Shown piece after piece: positions 27,880 through 40,837 of a DNA stretch of 59,194 nucleotides. Within the stretch, counting starts at the first letter, position 1, and every line of letters begins with the position of its first letter. Where the stretch lies: NCBI GenBank assembly GCA_036897095.1, contig JAYMSP010000302.1:1-59194 (forward strand), read 5' to 3'. Under the pieces are notes generated by a model, which was not told where the DNA came from, did not search any database, and saw only the letters and a list, made by a program, of their open reading frames with translations. The DNA comes from Plantago elongata (Eukaryota; Streptophyta; Magnoliopsida; Lamiales; Plantaginaceae). A program made the translations under genes and the position numbers.

Positions 27880-29094
27880 ATGGGAAGAGCTCCATGCTGT
27901 GATAAGGCCAATGTAAAGAGGGGTCCATGGTCACCTGAGGAAGATGCTAAGCTTAAAGATTACATAGAGAAGAGTGGCACGGGCGGAAACTGGATCGCTC
28001 TACCGCAGAAAGCCGGTAAGTCTCGATTCTTGATTTGACAGAAAGATGTAGTAGATTTGCCTCTGGTGAGACTAAATAGTGTCATGTTTCCATTTTCAGG
28101 CCTGAAAAGATGTGGAAAGAGTTGCAGACTAAGATGGTTGAACTATCTGAGACCAAATATTAAGCATGGAGAATTCTCTGATGATGAGGATAGAATCATT
28201 TTTAGCCTCTTTAACAGCATTGGAAGCAGGTTCATACTCTACTTTGTCCTGTGTTTCAGTTTCAGCTTCTTGACTTATTTTGGTACATAATTTCATGCAT
28301 ACTAGTTAAATTCTGAGCTCATGGTTTTAACGATTTCTTCGTGCAGGTGGTCGATAATAGCAGCCCAGTTACCGGGCAGGACAGACAACGACATCAAGAA
28401 CTACTGGAACACGAAGCTGAAGAAGAAGCTTCTCGGACCAATTCATCAATCAAACCTGCAGCATGAGAGGATCTCAAGGCCACAGTACTTATCACCCTTT
28501 CCATTAGCACCATCATCTAACACTAACAGCCACCTTTTGCAAAACTACTCAATGATGGCTTCACCTTACTCTTCTCTTGATCACTCCCAAATGATATCGT
28601 ACGAGCCTGGCAACGATACAACCTACTATCCTAACCCATCCATGAACATGGCTTTCACCACTCCACTGTCTCAAACTACCATTTCACCTTCCTTCCAACA
28701 AGCACAAGATGTGAACTTGGGACTGAACCAATCAAGCTACCGAAACAACGTCGTAGCATTCGGAGGGGAAGATCCAGCTAGCTGCAGTTCATCTGATGGA
28801 AGCTGCGCAACAAACCAGATCAACCAAGTGGAACAGGACCATGGTGAGAATAATTTAGGCCTAAAGCAGAATTATTTTAGCAATGGTGTTGATCATGGTT
28901 ATGAGCAGAAAGCAGGTCCAAATGATGAAAACAATATTATTAATAATGATAATAGTACACTGGATTACAGCATTGAGGAGATTAAGCAGCTCATTAGTAC
29001 TAACAATGTCTGCTCCAACAATAATCTCAACTTCTTTCTGGATGGGCCGAGCATCATCAAGACTGAGGATAAAGAAATTACTTACTACTGTTAA
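27880..29094 (+). CDS. R2R3-MYB transcription factor, subgroup 14 (RAX/Blind type)
   Basis: The product is a nuclear DNA-binding regulator. Relatives RAX1-3 and tomato Blind control axillary meristem formation, while MYB36/68/87 of the same subgroup act in root endodermis and development (family knowledge). Exons 27880-28015, 28100-28229 and 28347-29094 give 337 residues, with the two classical R2R3 intron positions. R2 starts [21 protein letters not shown] and R3 includes [15 protein letters not shown] and ends with [20 protein letters not shown]. The Asn/Ser-rich C-terminal half closes with [13 protein letters not shown] and a Tyr-rich end. The EEIKQLIS block is a RAX/Blind-like signature, as I recall it, which favours that branch over MYB36. 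Confidence 0.92.
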
Positions 29095-30492
29095 TTATCA
29101 TCATTATTGTAAATTATTTTTCTTTCTTTCTTAACGTCAATCATCTTTATTAATTAGGTCATGTAAGTTTATGAGTAATTAAGGGAACTCTTGGATTTTT
29201 ATAGATTCTTCAATTTCTTCTTGTTTTTCCATTGTGCATTTAATTATGTGTTCACTAGTTCGATGAAACGCAATTCAATTAATAATATTGTTTCAACTTC
29301 AACCAATAAGTTAGAATTTTAGATATTTTGTAGCCGTTTGAAAAAAAAACTAGTTCACTGGTTCACTGTCTGCTCTTAAAATTTTCTTTTATTGGACTAT
29401 TTTGTATAGTTATGTAAGAATAAGACCATATATTATTACAACTATTGCATGTTAAACCCGACAATGCTGATGGGTATCATTAGACTGCTTCTTTTTTTTT
29501 TTTTTAAATGTCTTTGTTTCTGACAATGTTTTTCATGGATAATAATTAATTTACGTGCCTGGCTAGAAAAATTGTTTATTGATTGAGATGAGATGCCATG
29601 AATCAGGAAATGTTTTGTACCTTGTTGTCTTTATCAATTGATTGAACAAAATTAGTCATAAAACTTAACTTGTTCAGTCATTCACGCAAACATGTTTTTA
29701 GTGTATATATTTATGTAAGAGGAGTTTTTTCATGTCCAGAAATTTCAAATACAGCTAATCAATTACCAGCAAATTTTACCAAAAAGAAAGAAATTTATGC
29801 TTTATTATTACTTCAACTTTACCAAAATGGGGAAAAGGTGAAGAAAATGTAAAGCATGTGTGGTTGAAAGTTCAAAGCTGAGTTGCTGACTGTTGTTGAG
29901 ATTCAAAAGATAATGCATTGACTTAGTCTACATGTATATTTTAATTTCTCTTGTCCTTTTGATTAGAGAACACATTATTGGACATTACTTCTTCACATTG
30001 TTATGATTTTATAAGAGTGAAAGTACAGTTTATGAACAGAAGCTACTCTAATTTTCAATGGCAGAGTTGATCCATCATTGTTGGTTGTCATCAACTCTGC
30101 ATTGTCAAGAACATTAAGCTTCAGTTCTTGATAATTTGTAGACGAACTCGAATTGAACTTAGGCATCGACGAATTTATGAAAACACCATTGTAAGAAAAT
30201 GAGACTGAAAATAGGCAACAAAACAATTATAAAAACTTGGTTTGTTCATGTTTACTAAGAATAGAATTTGTTTTTAAGTGCACATACTCAGACATGTTCA
30301 CATTGTTTATCAGGCCTGATCTGTTGGCCATGTCCAACAGAAATCAGCGCAAAGTATTCTAAGGTATGCATTAACTCGAGAAGAAGAAGGCAAGAAATTT
30401 TTTACAATCAACAAAAATACAAAGAGAAAAAATAACACAACGAATTGGAAGCTCGCGGGAAGGCCTGCCGGGCCGCCCATTCAATTCAAGAG
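29095..30492. other. 3' UTR of the MYB gene, spacer, promoter of the ANTH gene
   Basis: No supported gene. Short frames on either strand lack domains. The frame upstream of 30493 is open but has no ATG, so it is 5' UTR. Confidence 0.5.
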
Positions 30493-31593
30493 ATGAGGCT
30501 ATGGCAAAGGGCCGTTGGAGCATTGAAAGATCAGAACAGCCTTTGGATCGCTGGCCTATCTCGACGGACCAGGTTCCGCCACCCTGAAATCGAGGCTGCT
30601 GTCGTCCGTGCCACAAGCCATGATGAGTGCTCCCTTGACCGTCGAAACATAGACCGGGCATGTGAATGGATACGAATCTCGTCCTACTATATCAAACCAT
30701 TCTTGTGGTCGGTCTCCCACAGAATGGAGAAAACGCGGAGTTGGATAGTGGCATTGAAGGGATTGTACCTTATGCACCACGTCATATGTATCAATATCAC
30801 ATGTGTCAATAAAATGGGGAGGTTACCCTTTGACCTCTCCAATTTTAAAGATGGCCATTGCCCGGCGGCGAAATCATGGCCTTTCGACGAATTCATCCAT
30901 GCTTATTACACGTTCCTAGACCAAAAATCGGTACTCATCTTCCAATGCACTGAGGAAAAAGGGGAACGCATGTCTATCTCCCAAGAGCTTGCCATTATAC
31001 AAAAAATGCAAGGGTTGATTGACTTGTTGATTCAGATCAAGCCTCAAGGTAGGGCGGCGTACGTCCCCCTCATCCTCAACGTCATGGAGGGGATAGCAAT
31101 AGAGATCAACAACAATTACAACAGAATGTGTATAGGGATTGCCAATGTTTTGATGAACATTTATTCCGGTGGCAAAGTTGAGGCTACATTGGCTCTAGAT
31201 GTTGTGCGTAAGGCAGCCCTACAAGGTGAAGAACTCGCCTTCTACTTTGAAATTTGTCGGGAAATAGGGGTTGTGAATGGATCGAAATGTTCATTTGCTG
31301 ATCGAATCCCAGAAGAGGGGATCTTAGAGCTCGAGCATATCGTCAAGGAGATCAAGGCAGGATCAAACCAAGAGGAGAACCAAGAGAAAGCTATTGTTGT
31401 CAGAGATGAAAATGTTGATGACGATCATCATCCTAACGAGGATAAGGAGTTCAGGACGATAATAACGGATAATTGGGAGAAATTCGAAGACGAATTCGTA
31501 CAAAGAAATCCATTTGCAAGTCCTTTGAGGATGATCACTTATCCTATGCCTCCTCATACACAAGAAGATTTGCCTGATTTGATCACTTTCTAG
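30493..31593 (+). CDS. ANTH-domain clathrin assembly protein (At1g25240-like)
   Basis: ANTH/AP180-type proteins bind phosphoinositides and clathrin at the plasma membrane during endocytosis (family knowledge). The CDS is one exon of 366 residues starting MRLWQRAVGALKDQNSL. The ANTH domain covers roughly 1-280: LEAAV-type ATSHDE, TRSWIVALKGLYLMHHVI, GRLPFDLSNFKDGH and LIQIKPQG. The acidic C-terminal tail contains NPFASP, an NPF-type motif, and ends PDLITF. Plants keep many intronless members, and this one looks closest in style to the short At1g25240/At1g68110 branch. The ATG at 30493 is chosen because residues upstream are not conserved in style and have no Met. Confidence 0.9.
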   Translation: MRLWQRAVGALKDQNSLWIAGLSRRTRFRHPEIEAAVVRATSHDECSLDRRNIDRACEWIRISSYYIKPFLWSVSHRMEKTRSWIVALKGLYLMHHVICINITCVNKMGRLPFDLSNFKDGHCPAAKSWPFDEFIHAYYTFLDQKSVLIFQCTEEKGERMSISQELAIIQKMQGLIDLLIQIKPQGRAAYVPLILNVMEGIAIEINNNYNRMCIGIANVLMNIYSGGKVEATLALDVVRKAALQGEELAFYFEICREIGVVNGSKCSFADRIPEEGILELEHIVKEIKAGSNQEENQEKAIVVRDENVDDDHHPNEDKEFRTIITDNWEKFEDEFVQRNPFASPLRMITYPMPPHTQEDLPDLITF

Positions 31594-33403
31594 TGTCTGC
31601 CTACCTAAAATTAGCTCATCCATCTTCAACCAAGCCATGCCAATATATTATGCAATCAATCACACAAGAAGTGACTTAGATGCAGATTAATAAGTGGTAC
31701 ACCTTTTTCCAGTATTGAAGATTCTTTTTGTCTTGCTCCTTCTTCCAAGTTTACTCACATTATTACTTTACATATTATAGGCCATCAATGTTATATCATG
31801 TGCTTTTGCATGTTCCAGTTTTGATTCTGAAGAACAGAGGAAAACAATACATTGCTATAGTTAAATTATGTCAAGATTAGACTTTTTACTATTACTAGAC
31901 CATTTCTTTCTCTGATTTTGTCATGTTATCTTAGATGATCTTAGTTACATCAGTGCATAATACAACATGTTGGCATATTTAAATGAGCTTAGAAAGTTCG
32001 TTTTGGAACAAGGGATTAGTCTCTGGAGGCTTTGGATCCTTGACTTACAGTTTACAAATGCAAAGAACTATGGTCCATTTTCATTATTTAACTGTTCTGT
32101 AATAGGACAATTATTTAAAGGAAACCAATCAGAGCAAGTTTGATCTGATCATCTAATGGTGCAATTATATATGTATTGATTAAAAGAGGGACATAAGTCA
32201 ATAGATTCCGGGAAGATGCAGTCCAAGAACGCCAGAGAAAATTAACACTACTAGTATGTAGATTAAGATTTAGTTAATTATTGGCTATTATCTTTAAGCA
32301 AATCTATAAAATTAGTTTATTACTCATCTTGTACTACTTGGGTTTTCTTCTTTTCTTTTTTAAAAGAACAGGAGATTAAGAAAGCTAAGCAACCTGCTTT
32401 AAAATATGGTTACTGCATTGACCTCTTCAGATATTTGTTTGTTTCTTAAGCCAGGTAAAGTGACATTAGATTGGATTGTAATGACAGACAGCTACATCAA
32501 AATATTTCTCACTGTAATCACATAAATAAGTATAGCCATCAGTCCACAAGAAAGCAGGAAAACTAGAAAGTTCTTTCTTTTTTTCTTTTTCTTCTTGCTT
32601 CTGTAATTTTCATTCAGATTGTAACCTTGGTGAACTCAGCTTACAACCATGACTTGAATTGAATCTACACGAAAATCATCTCAAAATACGAACTTAATAG
32701 CATCAGCTCGCGTGACGAATCCTGGCATCTACAGAAAACTCGTGCTTGGCATGAGAAACACGAGTTCCCATTGTGACTTTGTAATAAAATTGCGATTAAT
32801 TCAATCGCAGAATAATTCTCCAAATAAAACACGAGGACTAAAAACCCGGAGATAGGAATTCAAAGTTTCTGGAGCTTCCTAAGTCAGAAGAAGACATGAA
32901 TAAAGCACAACAAACAGAAAGTCTAAAATTGCCAGCCCTCTTTATGTTGAAACTTGAAACTGTAATGAAGACAATAAAAAGAGCAGCAAGTTTGGTGATT
33001 ACTAGTATTATACTACCAATAGACTGCATTAGGCTAACTAGGATGATGTAAGCAGCCGAGAAACTAGAGCAAAACACCTGTACAAAGCACTGAAAACTGA
33101 TGGATAAAGTCCTAATAGCTTTCAGTAATTTCAACGCTGATCAATAAGATTAAGATAGCAAGTCCTATCGATTGAACTTAATCCAACAACCATTGCTTCC
33201 AGTAACACGTACATCAAATCATAACTTTGTCAATTGTTAGGTACTAGTTTGAACCTGGGAACACTTTTGAGTTTTGACCTAAAAACATGTCCTGTAACTT
33301 CAATGTTATGGAAAAAAAGACCGGCTTTAAGAATAAAGTCACACTTCAACCAAACTTATGCAGCGCTTATACAGCCGCCAGCAGAAAAGTGGAACACGGA
33401 AAG
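31594..33403. other. 3' UTR and spacer
   Basis: No supported gene. A hydrophobic minus-strand frame at 32838-33134 has no suitable ATG and no domain. 33404 begins the TRIM. Confidence 0.5.
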
Positions 33404-33759
33404 TGATGCAGGTGTGTTTGATTCACAAGAACGATAAACTTAAGAATCGCTGATTGAAAAGAATATCGAGAATTGACTCAAGACTCGTTGATTCAGCAGA
33501 ATACCGAAAATTGATGAATCAAGATTCGTTGATTCATAAGAATACCGAAAATTGACAGATTTGAAGGAACACCTCAATTTTTTATATAAATTCAAAACTG
33601 CTATTACAAACTAATGAAGAGTTATTTAAATAGCTAGTACACCCTAACCCTAGTTGCTACCATAATAATTGAATAATAAAAAGATCCTAATAAATAAATA
33701 AAATATAACTTTGACCCTTCACATTCTAAATCTAATTAAACGCTATTCGTTCCACATCA
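33404..33759 (-). repeat. LTR, left copy (3' LTR in element orientation)
   Basis: 356 bases, similar to 34551-34898 throughout, with several substitutions and short indels, so the insertion is not recent. Confidence 0.85.
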
Positions 33760-34550
33760 TTCTCTTCAGACAGAAAAGATTCGTCCTCGAATCATAAGCG
33801 CATCATTCTTTCCTCTATCAAATACATATCGGATGCCGTCAATAAACTCTAACAAATGTGGTTGTATGTAATGCTGGTCTTGCATGTTGTTGATATGGAA
33901 ACTCCATTTAATTTATCCAATAATGTAATCCACAATGAGTATCTCTCTAACACTCTGTCTTCCAATAAAATTTGTTGATACACTTCTTGACCATCTTCCT
34001 TCTCATTAGACGCTTCTAAATTCAAAACAAAGAATATGGACAACTCAGGTATCTTTGATTGTACTTCACTTACTTAGATCCCATGGGGTACAAAATTATT
34101 ATTTGTTATAGAGACAAGCACATCTTGTACAACAATTTTTTTTCTATCTTCCAAAACTTGTTCATCCCAAATAATAAGAAATCCATCACTACCCTTTCCA
34201 ATCGGGTAGTCATCCAAATAGGGTACTCGTTCGTCTCACAACAATGCTCCTCAGTAGTGAATAAATTCTCAATTCCATCTTGACTATTGACACACAAGAA
34301 AGTCATAAATCGGAACATAGTTTTAACGGTGCACGAGATTTGACCTATCAACCCTAATTAGATTCTAATCTCCACCGTTCAGATTCTAGATCAATGAGTT
34401 GGCTTGAAGCTGGTAAAATTTCGTGATGATCCAACGGCTGAATCAATGAAAAACTCCATTTTACTCGAACTGCGTTGTGCTATCAATGCTATACGAAAGT
34501 TGTCTTTTCTTCATCAAAATCGGCCCAAATCACCTGAATTTGATACCAAC

Positions 34551-34898
34551 TGATGCAGCGTTCATGGTTGATTCACAAGAACGATAAACTCAAGACTCGC
34601 TGATTCAAAAGAATATCGAGAATTAACTCAAGACTCGTTGATTCAATAGAATACCGAAAATTGATGGATCAAAATTCATTGGTTCATAAAAATACCGAAA
34701 ATTAACAGATTTGGAGGAACCTCAATTATAAACTCAAAAATGCTCTTACAAAATAATGAAGATATATTTAAATAGCTAGTAAACCATAACCTAGTTGCTA
34801 CCAGAATACTTGAATAACAAAAAGATCATAATAAATAAAAAAAATATAACTTTAACCCTTACATTCTAAATTTAATTAACGCTATTCGTTCCACATCA
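34551..34898 (-). repeat. LTR, right copy (5' LTR in element orientation)
   Basis: 348 bases ending CCACATCA on the plus strand, as does the left copy. The primer-binding site abuts it on the inner side. Confidence 0.85.
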
Positions 34899-35344
34899 AA
34901 AAGCCTGAGGTAAAAAGAGCCCATTCTAGAAACACATTGATGTTATGCTGCTTGAAGAATGTAACACAAATTCTAGAGCAGAGAAGTCACAACAGACATT
35001 ACTATGGAGGCGATAGCAATGAATATTCATGTTCGTATATGAATGTACTCATTAAATCCCAATTAAACAATTAATAAGTAAGAACCAACATAGCTAAGCA
35101 GAGGATTGATCTAATTTTCGTATAACACCAATATATTCAATTCATCAAGTGAAAACTTACAAGGTACCCACAACAAAGCGTATGTTTTGGTTTATCCAAT
35201 GACACTTATACACAAGAATGCTGGATTGGATTATATTGACAAGCATTCACGTATCGACTAGTATTAATTTCAAAATTTATACATGAGCAGAGCATAATAT
35301 ATACAAGCCAAAGAATGGTTAGAGGGTACTGGGATATCTGGTAT
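34899..35344. other. Spacer and 3' UTR of the plastid protein gene
   Basis: No gene seen. Probably includes the 3' UTR of the minus-strand gene that stops at 35345. Confidence 0.5.
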
Positions 35345-38300
35345 TTACAGGAAATCCCATTGCCAGTAGATTTTGTCCACAATGCCACCTCCACTTCTAA
35401 CTGCGAAATGCAGAGTCTCGGAAGCTGGTGGGACACCCCAGAGTAATGGAACCGCTACAGTCATCTTCAGTTTTTCATGCAGCCCGCCCTTGCTCGCTTT
35501 CTCAGCAACAACAATCTGAATGTAGGATAAAATAGCAGTTGAGAATTTTGTATACCAATGCAGTTACGGTATCTTTTCGAACAGCTTTGGACTCACAGAA
35601 GACCAAACAAGACTCTGTTTATTTTAATTGCAGATGAACAGGGTTAAAAGGTAAAACAAATTATAGTTTGAGCTCAAATTTACTTTCAGTTCTATTTAAG
35701 AAAACTGAAAGGGAGTAAGGATTGCAAATGAGAAAGAATTGAAAATCGAAAGTGTCTCTAACTGCAATTATTGTGAACACTTTGAGTCTTTGACAAATCT
35801 CCATCCTTTTTTGGTGTATAGAACTATTTATCAAATAAACAGATAATTGCCTGAACAATAGATAGTCATAGACTGCATTGAATGCAAATGTACCCACTTT
35901 GACAGATAATTGCCAGAACAATGGATAGAGATAGACTGCATTGACCAACATGTAGCAGGACAGATTGTTACTAGATGCATCATGCATCCATGCAGTTTAT
36001 TCTAGGTAATATGTATTCAAGGAAAAGAAAAAAAAATTAAGCACCTAGCTGTTCAATTTGAAAGACGAACTTAAACAATCAAATCACATCAAGCAAGTTC
36101 TAGATAATCAGCCATGCAAGCTTCCTCTAATATTCAGTACCCCTGTATACCAGGAGTCAGGACAAAACCAAAAGAAGATAGCATACGAACTATAAAGCCA
36201 CCATTATGCTTGAAAACCCAAGTCTACCTTAAAATCAAACTTGGTGCATAATTTGCAACTAGCTTTTGCTTTAACTATGGGTGATTCATGAATGTGATTC
36301 TTATTTTGTTTCTATGTACTTCTTTTAGATATTTGTCTTCTTTTAATTCCAGTCACATTTAACTAAAATAGAAGCATTTGATTTAGTCAAACAAAATACA
36401 GCATCAATTTCTATTTTAGCAATCTATTTTAAATGCCACAAAGTTATCTCTCAGGGGGCAAATTTGCTAATATAAACATCAAGTTCGGGAAATTGTTAGC
36501 TAATGAATTCAATTAACAGAAGAGTGGTGCCAAGTAGAGATAACACAGGGGTAGTTTCTGCAGTTTGCTAGTGCAGGTACAATAAACCCAATGTTTAGTT
36601 TCAATTATGGTTTAACGGAATAGGGGGGAGCAAAGCAGTCACACATCAGTTGCAATCCTGCAAGGTCTCCGGTATATGCAGAAAATGGCAGCTGTGACTC
36701 TATCAGAGACATAGAGCCAGCACTTAGAACTCAGACAAAACTATTGATGAAAATGGACCGAATTTAGAGACTTCTGCAAAATTCGGTGAGTTCTTTTTCC
36801 CGAAAAGTTACATCACTTTCTCCTACTCCGGGCAAGCTCTTGGTATAGTACAAATTCTTGAACTTCTATACTATGTGCATATCCAGAAAATGTGCTAGTC
36901 ATCCACTGCACGCTGCTAACGAGGTTGTTCCACATCACTACTTCTCTGCATTCCTCACAGATGCCAAAAACTGCAAAGATCAAGTAGAAAAGGCCTATAC
37001 CAGTGTGCAAATGGACACCATGTTCCACTTGCCTACGGCGATACCATTGGTGGAAATTCAAAAGAGTTTTGAGTGCATATTATATCACATTCTTTTAAAA
37101 TAAAATGAACAAAAAAAGAAGAAAATGAGAAGAAGAAAACAGAACTTGCTTTACTATAACACTCTCTGGTCAAGATAACGAATTCTTTCCTCCACTAAAT
37201 GAAGGTTTCTGGTGGCCACTCCTTCATCGGAGAGGTGACATAAAAACAGCAAACATGCTTTCTAGAAACAAAGGGACTTTCTTATAAGGTGGGTATATTG
37301 GGCTAATTATTGAGTGGGCTAAACTGTCCATGGATTTAATATATCCGAATTCTCATGTATGAGTTCTAGATGAGACTAGTCCATTACCAGTGAGGAACAG
37401 TATACATATTTTTATTTTATTTCCTGGGCATCATTGGGAGTTTCCATCATTCATCAATCATCAGAGAACAGGCAGAGCCGCAGAGGATCACGGCTGGTAT
37501 TCTCAGGAACTAAACTTCAGGTAAATAAATAAAAAGATCATATAAATAAACCCATAACGTAATTAAATTACTGGTGCAAAACACCAATCTAGTTCTATTT
37601 GCTGTGTGAGATGCAAATTGTAATTAGAACACATTGTTTCTTATGGTATCAGAGAAGCCAACTGTAGTACATGTCCAGAAACCGAGGACCAGGCAACCTG
37701 GAGTGCACATTTAAATTACCAAAAATGGGAAAATATTTTTATTCTTCAAGAGCTCCTTAATTTTATGGCTGATACTACTGTAGTCTATTCTAGAAGATGA
37801 CATACTACCAAAGAGTTGATACCAAAACAATGTGAAATATTTACCTCCCCTCCATGCTCCAAAACTGCATCTTCCACAACATCACAGAGCATCTCGACAG
37901 AGCGACAGAAACCAAATATACAAAGACGCCTGCTTGTATCAAGTCCCTATAAACGAATACTTTAAGCAAGGTTTCAAAAAATTTCAAGTACAAGAAATAC
38001 CAGTAACAGTTAAGTTAATGCAGAATATTTTTATCCACCCAAACCCATACCCAAGCAGTATTTAAAGAGCTTAGGCATTAATATGCAGTCTTCAATCCTA
38101 ATATCCATGAAAGTAAAGGATGGTGTATGTATGAGTTTTCCTTATAAGAATGAAACACCACAATAGCCAAGGATTTTACATTGGTTGCAGCAATATCAAA
38201 CAGTGCACCCAGACATAAGCTTTGATTTGGATCCATATAATTGCTTTCTTGAAATCGTTGAGATCTTTGAGTCAATTTGATCTTTCCTTGCTTCTTCTGC

Positions 38301-39014
38301 ATTGTACAAGAGATCATGAAATGCAAGCTTCACGGAGAAACTGTGTAAAGAAACCAAAACACTCGACCTGTTTAAATAGTTTCAATGTAACAGTGGAACA
38401 AAATACACACTTGGATATACCAGAAACAATAGAGTGCTTATAAGTTCAGAAAATAAAAACAGTTACAAATTAAAGAATAGTACAAAACTCATACTACAAC
38501 GAAAGGCTTCATTCGATTATCCACGTATTATTCATGATCATTATCCAAATAAGTACTATATGAGCATGTATTGAGAAATAACAAATTATGAGCTGAAAAC
38601 AAGCTAACAAAGAAATGAAGAACATACATCACTAGCAGAAACACGGCGAGGAACAAGATTGCCTCCGATTTGGACCATTCCATCGGAGGTAAACAACGTG
38701 ACTCGATCCTCCGATACCCACTGTATAGCTGCACACCGAAATAAGAACATCAATCCAATCGATCAAATGACATAAAACATTACTAGAATGGAAAAGAAAT
38801 ACAAAATCGAAGAGAAATACATACATGATTCAGCTGTATTAGAATTTTCCCAAGGAAACAAGCCGAATCCATCGTCAGTCGAGGATTTGACAGCGAAGCG
38901 GAAGGATCGCGATTTAGGGCGGGGGAATCGCCGGAATTGGAAGGAGGTTGATTGTTCCCGGGAAAGAGGAATGCAGGTGGAAGGTGAGGTGAAGAGAGTT
39001 AAAGTTTCGGCCAT
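35345..39014 (-). CDS. Conserved plastid protein (possibly PIFI-like)
   Basis: Five exons (39014-38825, 38728-38628, 38296-38180, 37946-37845, 35515-35345) join in frame to 226 residues. The N terminus (MAETLTLFTSPSTCIPLSRE, then Arg/Ser-rich and lacking acids) is a likely chloroplast transit peptide. Conserved-looking blocks follow: SEDRVTLFTSDGMVQIGGNL, YMDPNQSLCLGALFDIAATN, RLCIFGFCRSVEMLCDVVED and PLLWGVPPASETLH, with a C terminus KIYWQWDFL. It resembles my memory of the plastid PIFI protein linked to NDH-dependent chlororespiration, but I cannot confirm that by eye. Intron 4 is long (35516-37844). The fully in-frame splicing makes the gene itself secure. Confidence 0.82.
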
Positions 39015-39799
39015 TGATGGGTACGAAATGAGTTTTAGAAAATGAAGATAATTGAGATTTGAGACGATGAAACAGAGGAAGAAGATTAGAAGAAGAAAAG
39101 GGAAAGTTTTTGTGAAAGAAAAGGGAAAGAAGAAAGCTGATGATGATGATCGCCACAAATTTGGGCGGTGTAAGCGAACCGGGTCCAAAACGGTTGGTTT
39201 TGAATCTTTTCATTCATATCTTGGTGTGTACACGGTAGAAGTAAAGGGTGAACGCGGGTGATTATTGATGGGTTTAAACAAAAATTTAAACCAACCTACC
39301 TATAAAGCATGTTTATTTGTCGGATTCACGGTCGGTGAAATAATTTTTCAATTTACAACGATTCGTTTGATTACAATGACGGGGAGGTGACGGACGAATT
39401 GACAGGTGAAATACTTCATCGACTAAAATATAATTATAATCCATCAAATGTAACAAAATATTTAAAATAAAGTAAAATGATGAAGTACCATTTTCACATA
39501 TATTTTCATAGTTTATATGAAATAACTCTAGTTTGATTGTTATTAATCTCTAACACACACACACACATATGAGACAATTAAATTATGACACATATATATA
39601 ATTTTTTGTTATATAAATCATATGGCGGGTAGGTTGCAGGTTGCACCTAAGCAACTCACCACCCACCCACTGATTGACAGGTTATAAAAAACTCAACATG
39701 TATACATTTTTATGAAAAAGTTAATCGGCGTGGTGCAGGTGAGATGCGGTCAGTTTGTGCGGATGGTTCGGTCGGGTGGATTATTAGCTCACCCCTAGT
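39015..39799. other. Promoter and spacer
   Basis: Upstream region of the minus-strand plastid gene, then AT-rich sequence with a short (CA)n run at about 39552-39567. No gene. Confidence 0.5.
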
Positions 39800-40315
39800 A
39801 GGGGTGTTCATTTCGATAACAGTATACCGAACCGAACCGAAAATCAAAAAATTGAAAACCGAAATGATTTTAAAATGTAAATCGAAAATCGAACCGAAAA
39901 CTATTTTCGGTTCGGTATCATACCGAAATTTTCAGTAACGATTCGGTAAAAGCTGAAAATATCGAAAAAATAATGTAAAAAATAAAAAAAGTGAGAAAAC
40001 TAATCTTAATGCTTGAAAATATATTGGGTACAAGGTGAGAAAATTAACCTTATTATCTACGGCCCTATAGTAAAAATTATAATATACAAAAATCTAAGCT
40101 TCTACAAATTTGATGATATGCAATATAAAAAAATTAAGTAAAAGTTATTGAAAGCTAAAAAATAATAATAATTAACGATATTTCAATTTTTCGGTATGAT
40201 TTCGATTATTTTCGGTATTGTACCGAAAATCAATTTGGTAAAAATAACGAACCAAAAATTAAATACTTTCATTTCGGTTCGGTTTTTCGATTTTTCGGTA
40301 TTTTTGAACACTCCT
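39800..40315. mobile_element. MITE with AGGGGTGTTCA ends and CCGAA-rich subterminal repeats
   Basis: The ends AGGGGTGTTCA (39800) and TGAACACTCCT (to 40315) are inverted copies with one mismatch. Each side carries many CCGAA / TTCGG motifs (for example TATACCGAACCGAACCGAAA on the left and TTTCGGTTCGGTTTTTCGAT on the right) that make the arms foldable. The flanks share AGT (39797-39799 would be AGT, and AGT follows 40315), so the target duplication is 2-3 bases or unclear. No coding capacity. Confidence 0.68.
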
Positions 40316-40829
40316 AGTACACGGACATTTTTGCAATCACACTTAACATTGATCAAATATTTTTATACGATACGAATATGATCTGAACAAATTATAATTT
40401 AAAATGAATTTTTATAATTCTTTTTTTCCAATTCACTTTTCATTTAAAACTATTCACCTATCATATAAATTTGGAAGATAACCGGTCCCCGGCTGTGATT
40501 CTGATTCCCAAGTGGAATCCTGCCCAGATTAAACATTCCATTGTCTCATGACCGAATTTGTGCCGATATAATACACGTGACATGTACCTTGATGTTTTTT
40601 CTCTAGTGAGAAAGGTTCCAACTTTTATCCACATGATTGATTATGCACCACAACCACAATAAATAAGTATTTATCTCAATCCCAATACTTGGATAACTTA
40701 CATAAAGTCATAAATATGACAAGGCAGGCATGTATGACCTATGACGTACGTAATGCCGGTTTGAAAAAGTCCGAGAGCCAAAAGTTCCCCGGTCCAATTA
40801 TCTAAAAATGATTTTAACAAATCCAATCA
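40316..40829. other. AT-rich spacer
   Basis: No gene or repeat recognised. Confidence 0.45.
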
Positions 40830-40837
40830 TTGATTTA

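Larger units (their letters stand above)
33404..34898 (-). mobile_element. TRIM-like LTR retroelement, complete
   Basis: Two direct repeats (33404-33759 and 34551-34898) bound a 791-bp interior. Read on the minus strand the LTR is TGATGTGGAACG...CTGCATCA. The sequence just after the 34551 LTR border on that strand is GTTGGTATCAAATTC, matching the first eight bases of the initiator-Met tRNA binding site TGGTATCA. A purine run (GAAGAGAA) precedes the other LTR. The flanks are GAAAG and AAAAG, a 4-of-5 match as target duplication. Near the purine run the frame reads DSRTNLF, like the last residues of Ty3/gypsy polyproteins, so it may derive from a gypsy element. No reverse transcriptase is present. 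Confidence 0.85.

Noticed and set aside
30371..30896. Minus-strand frames opposite the ANTH gene
   Set aside because: Antisense shadows of a well-supported coding exon.
32838..33134. 98-residue hydrophobic minus-strand frame
   Set aside because: No ATG at its start and no related domain; the AT-rich composition explains the hydrophobicity.
36813..37103. Frames on both strands within intron 4 of the plastid gene
   Set aside because: They overlap each other antisense, have no recognisable motif, and the host splicing is consistent without them.
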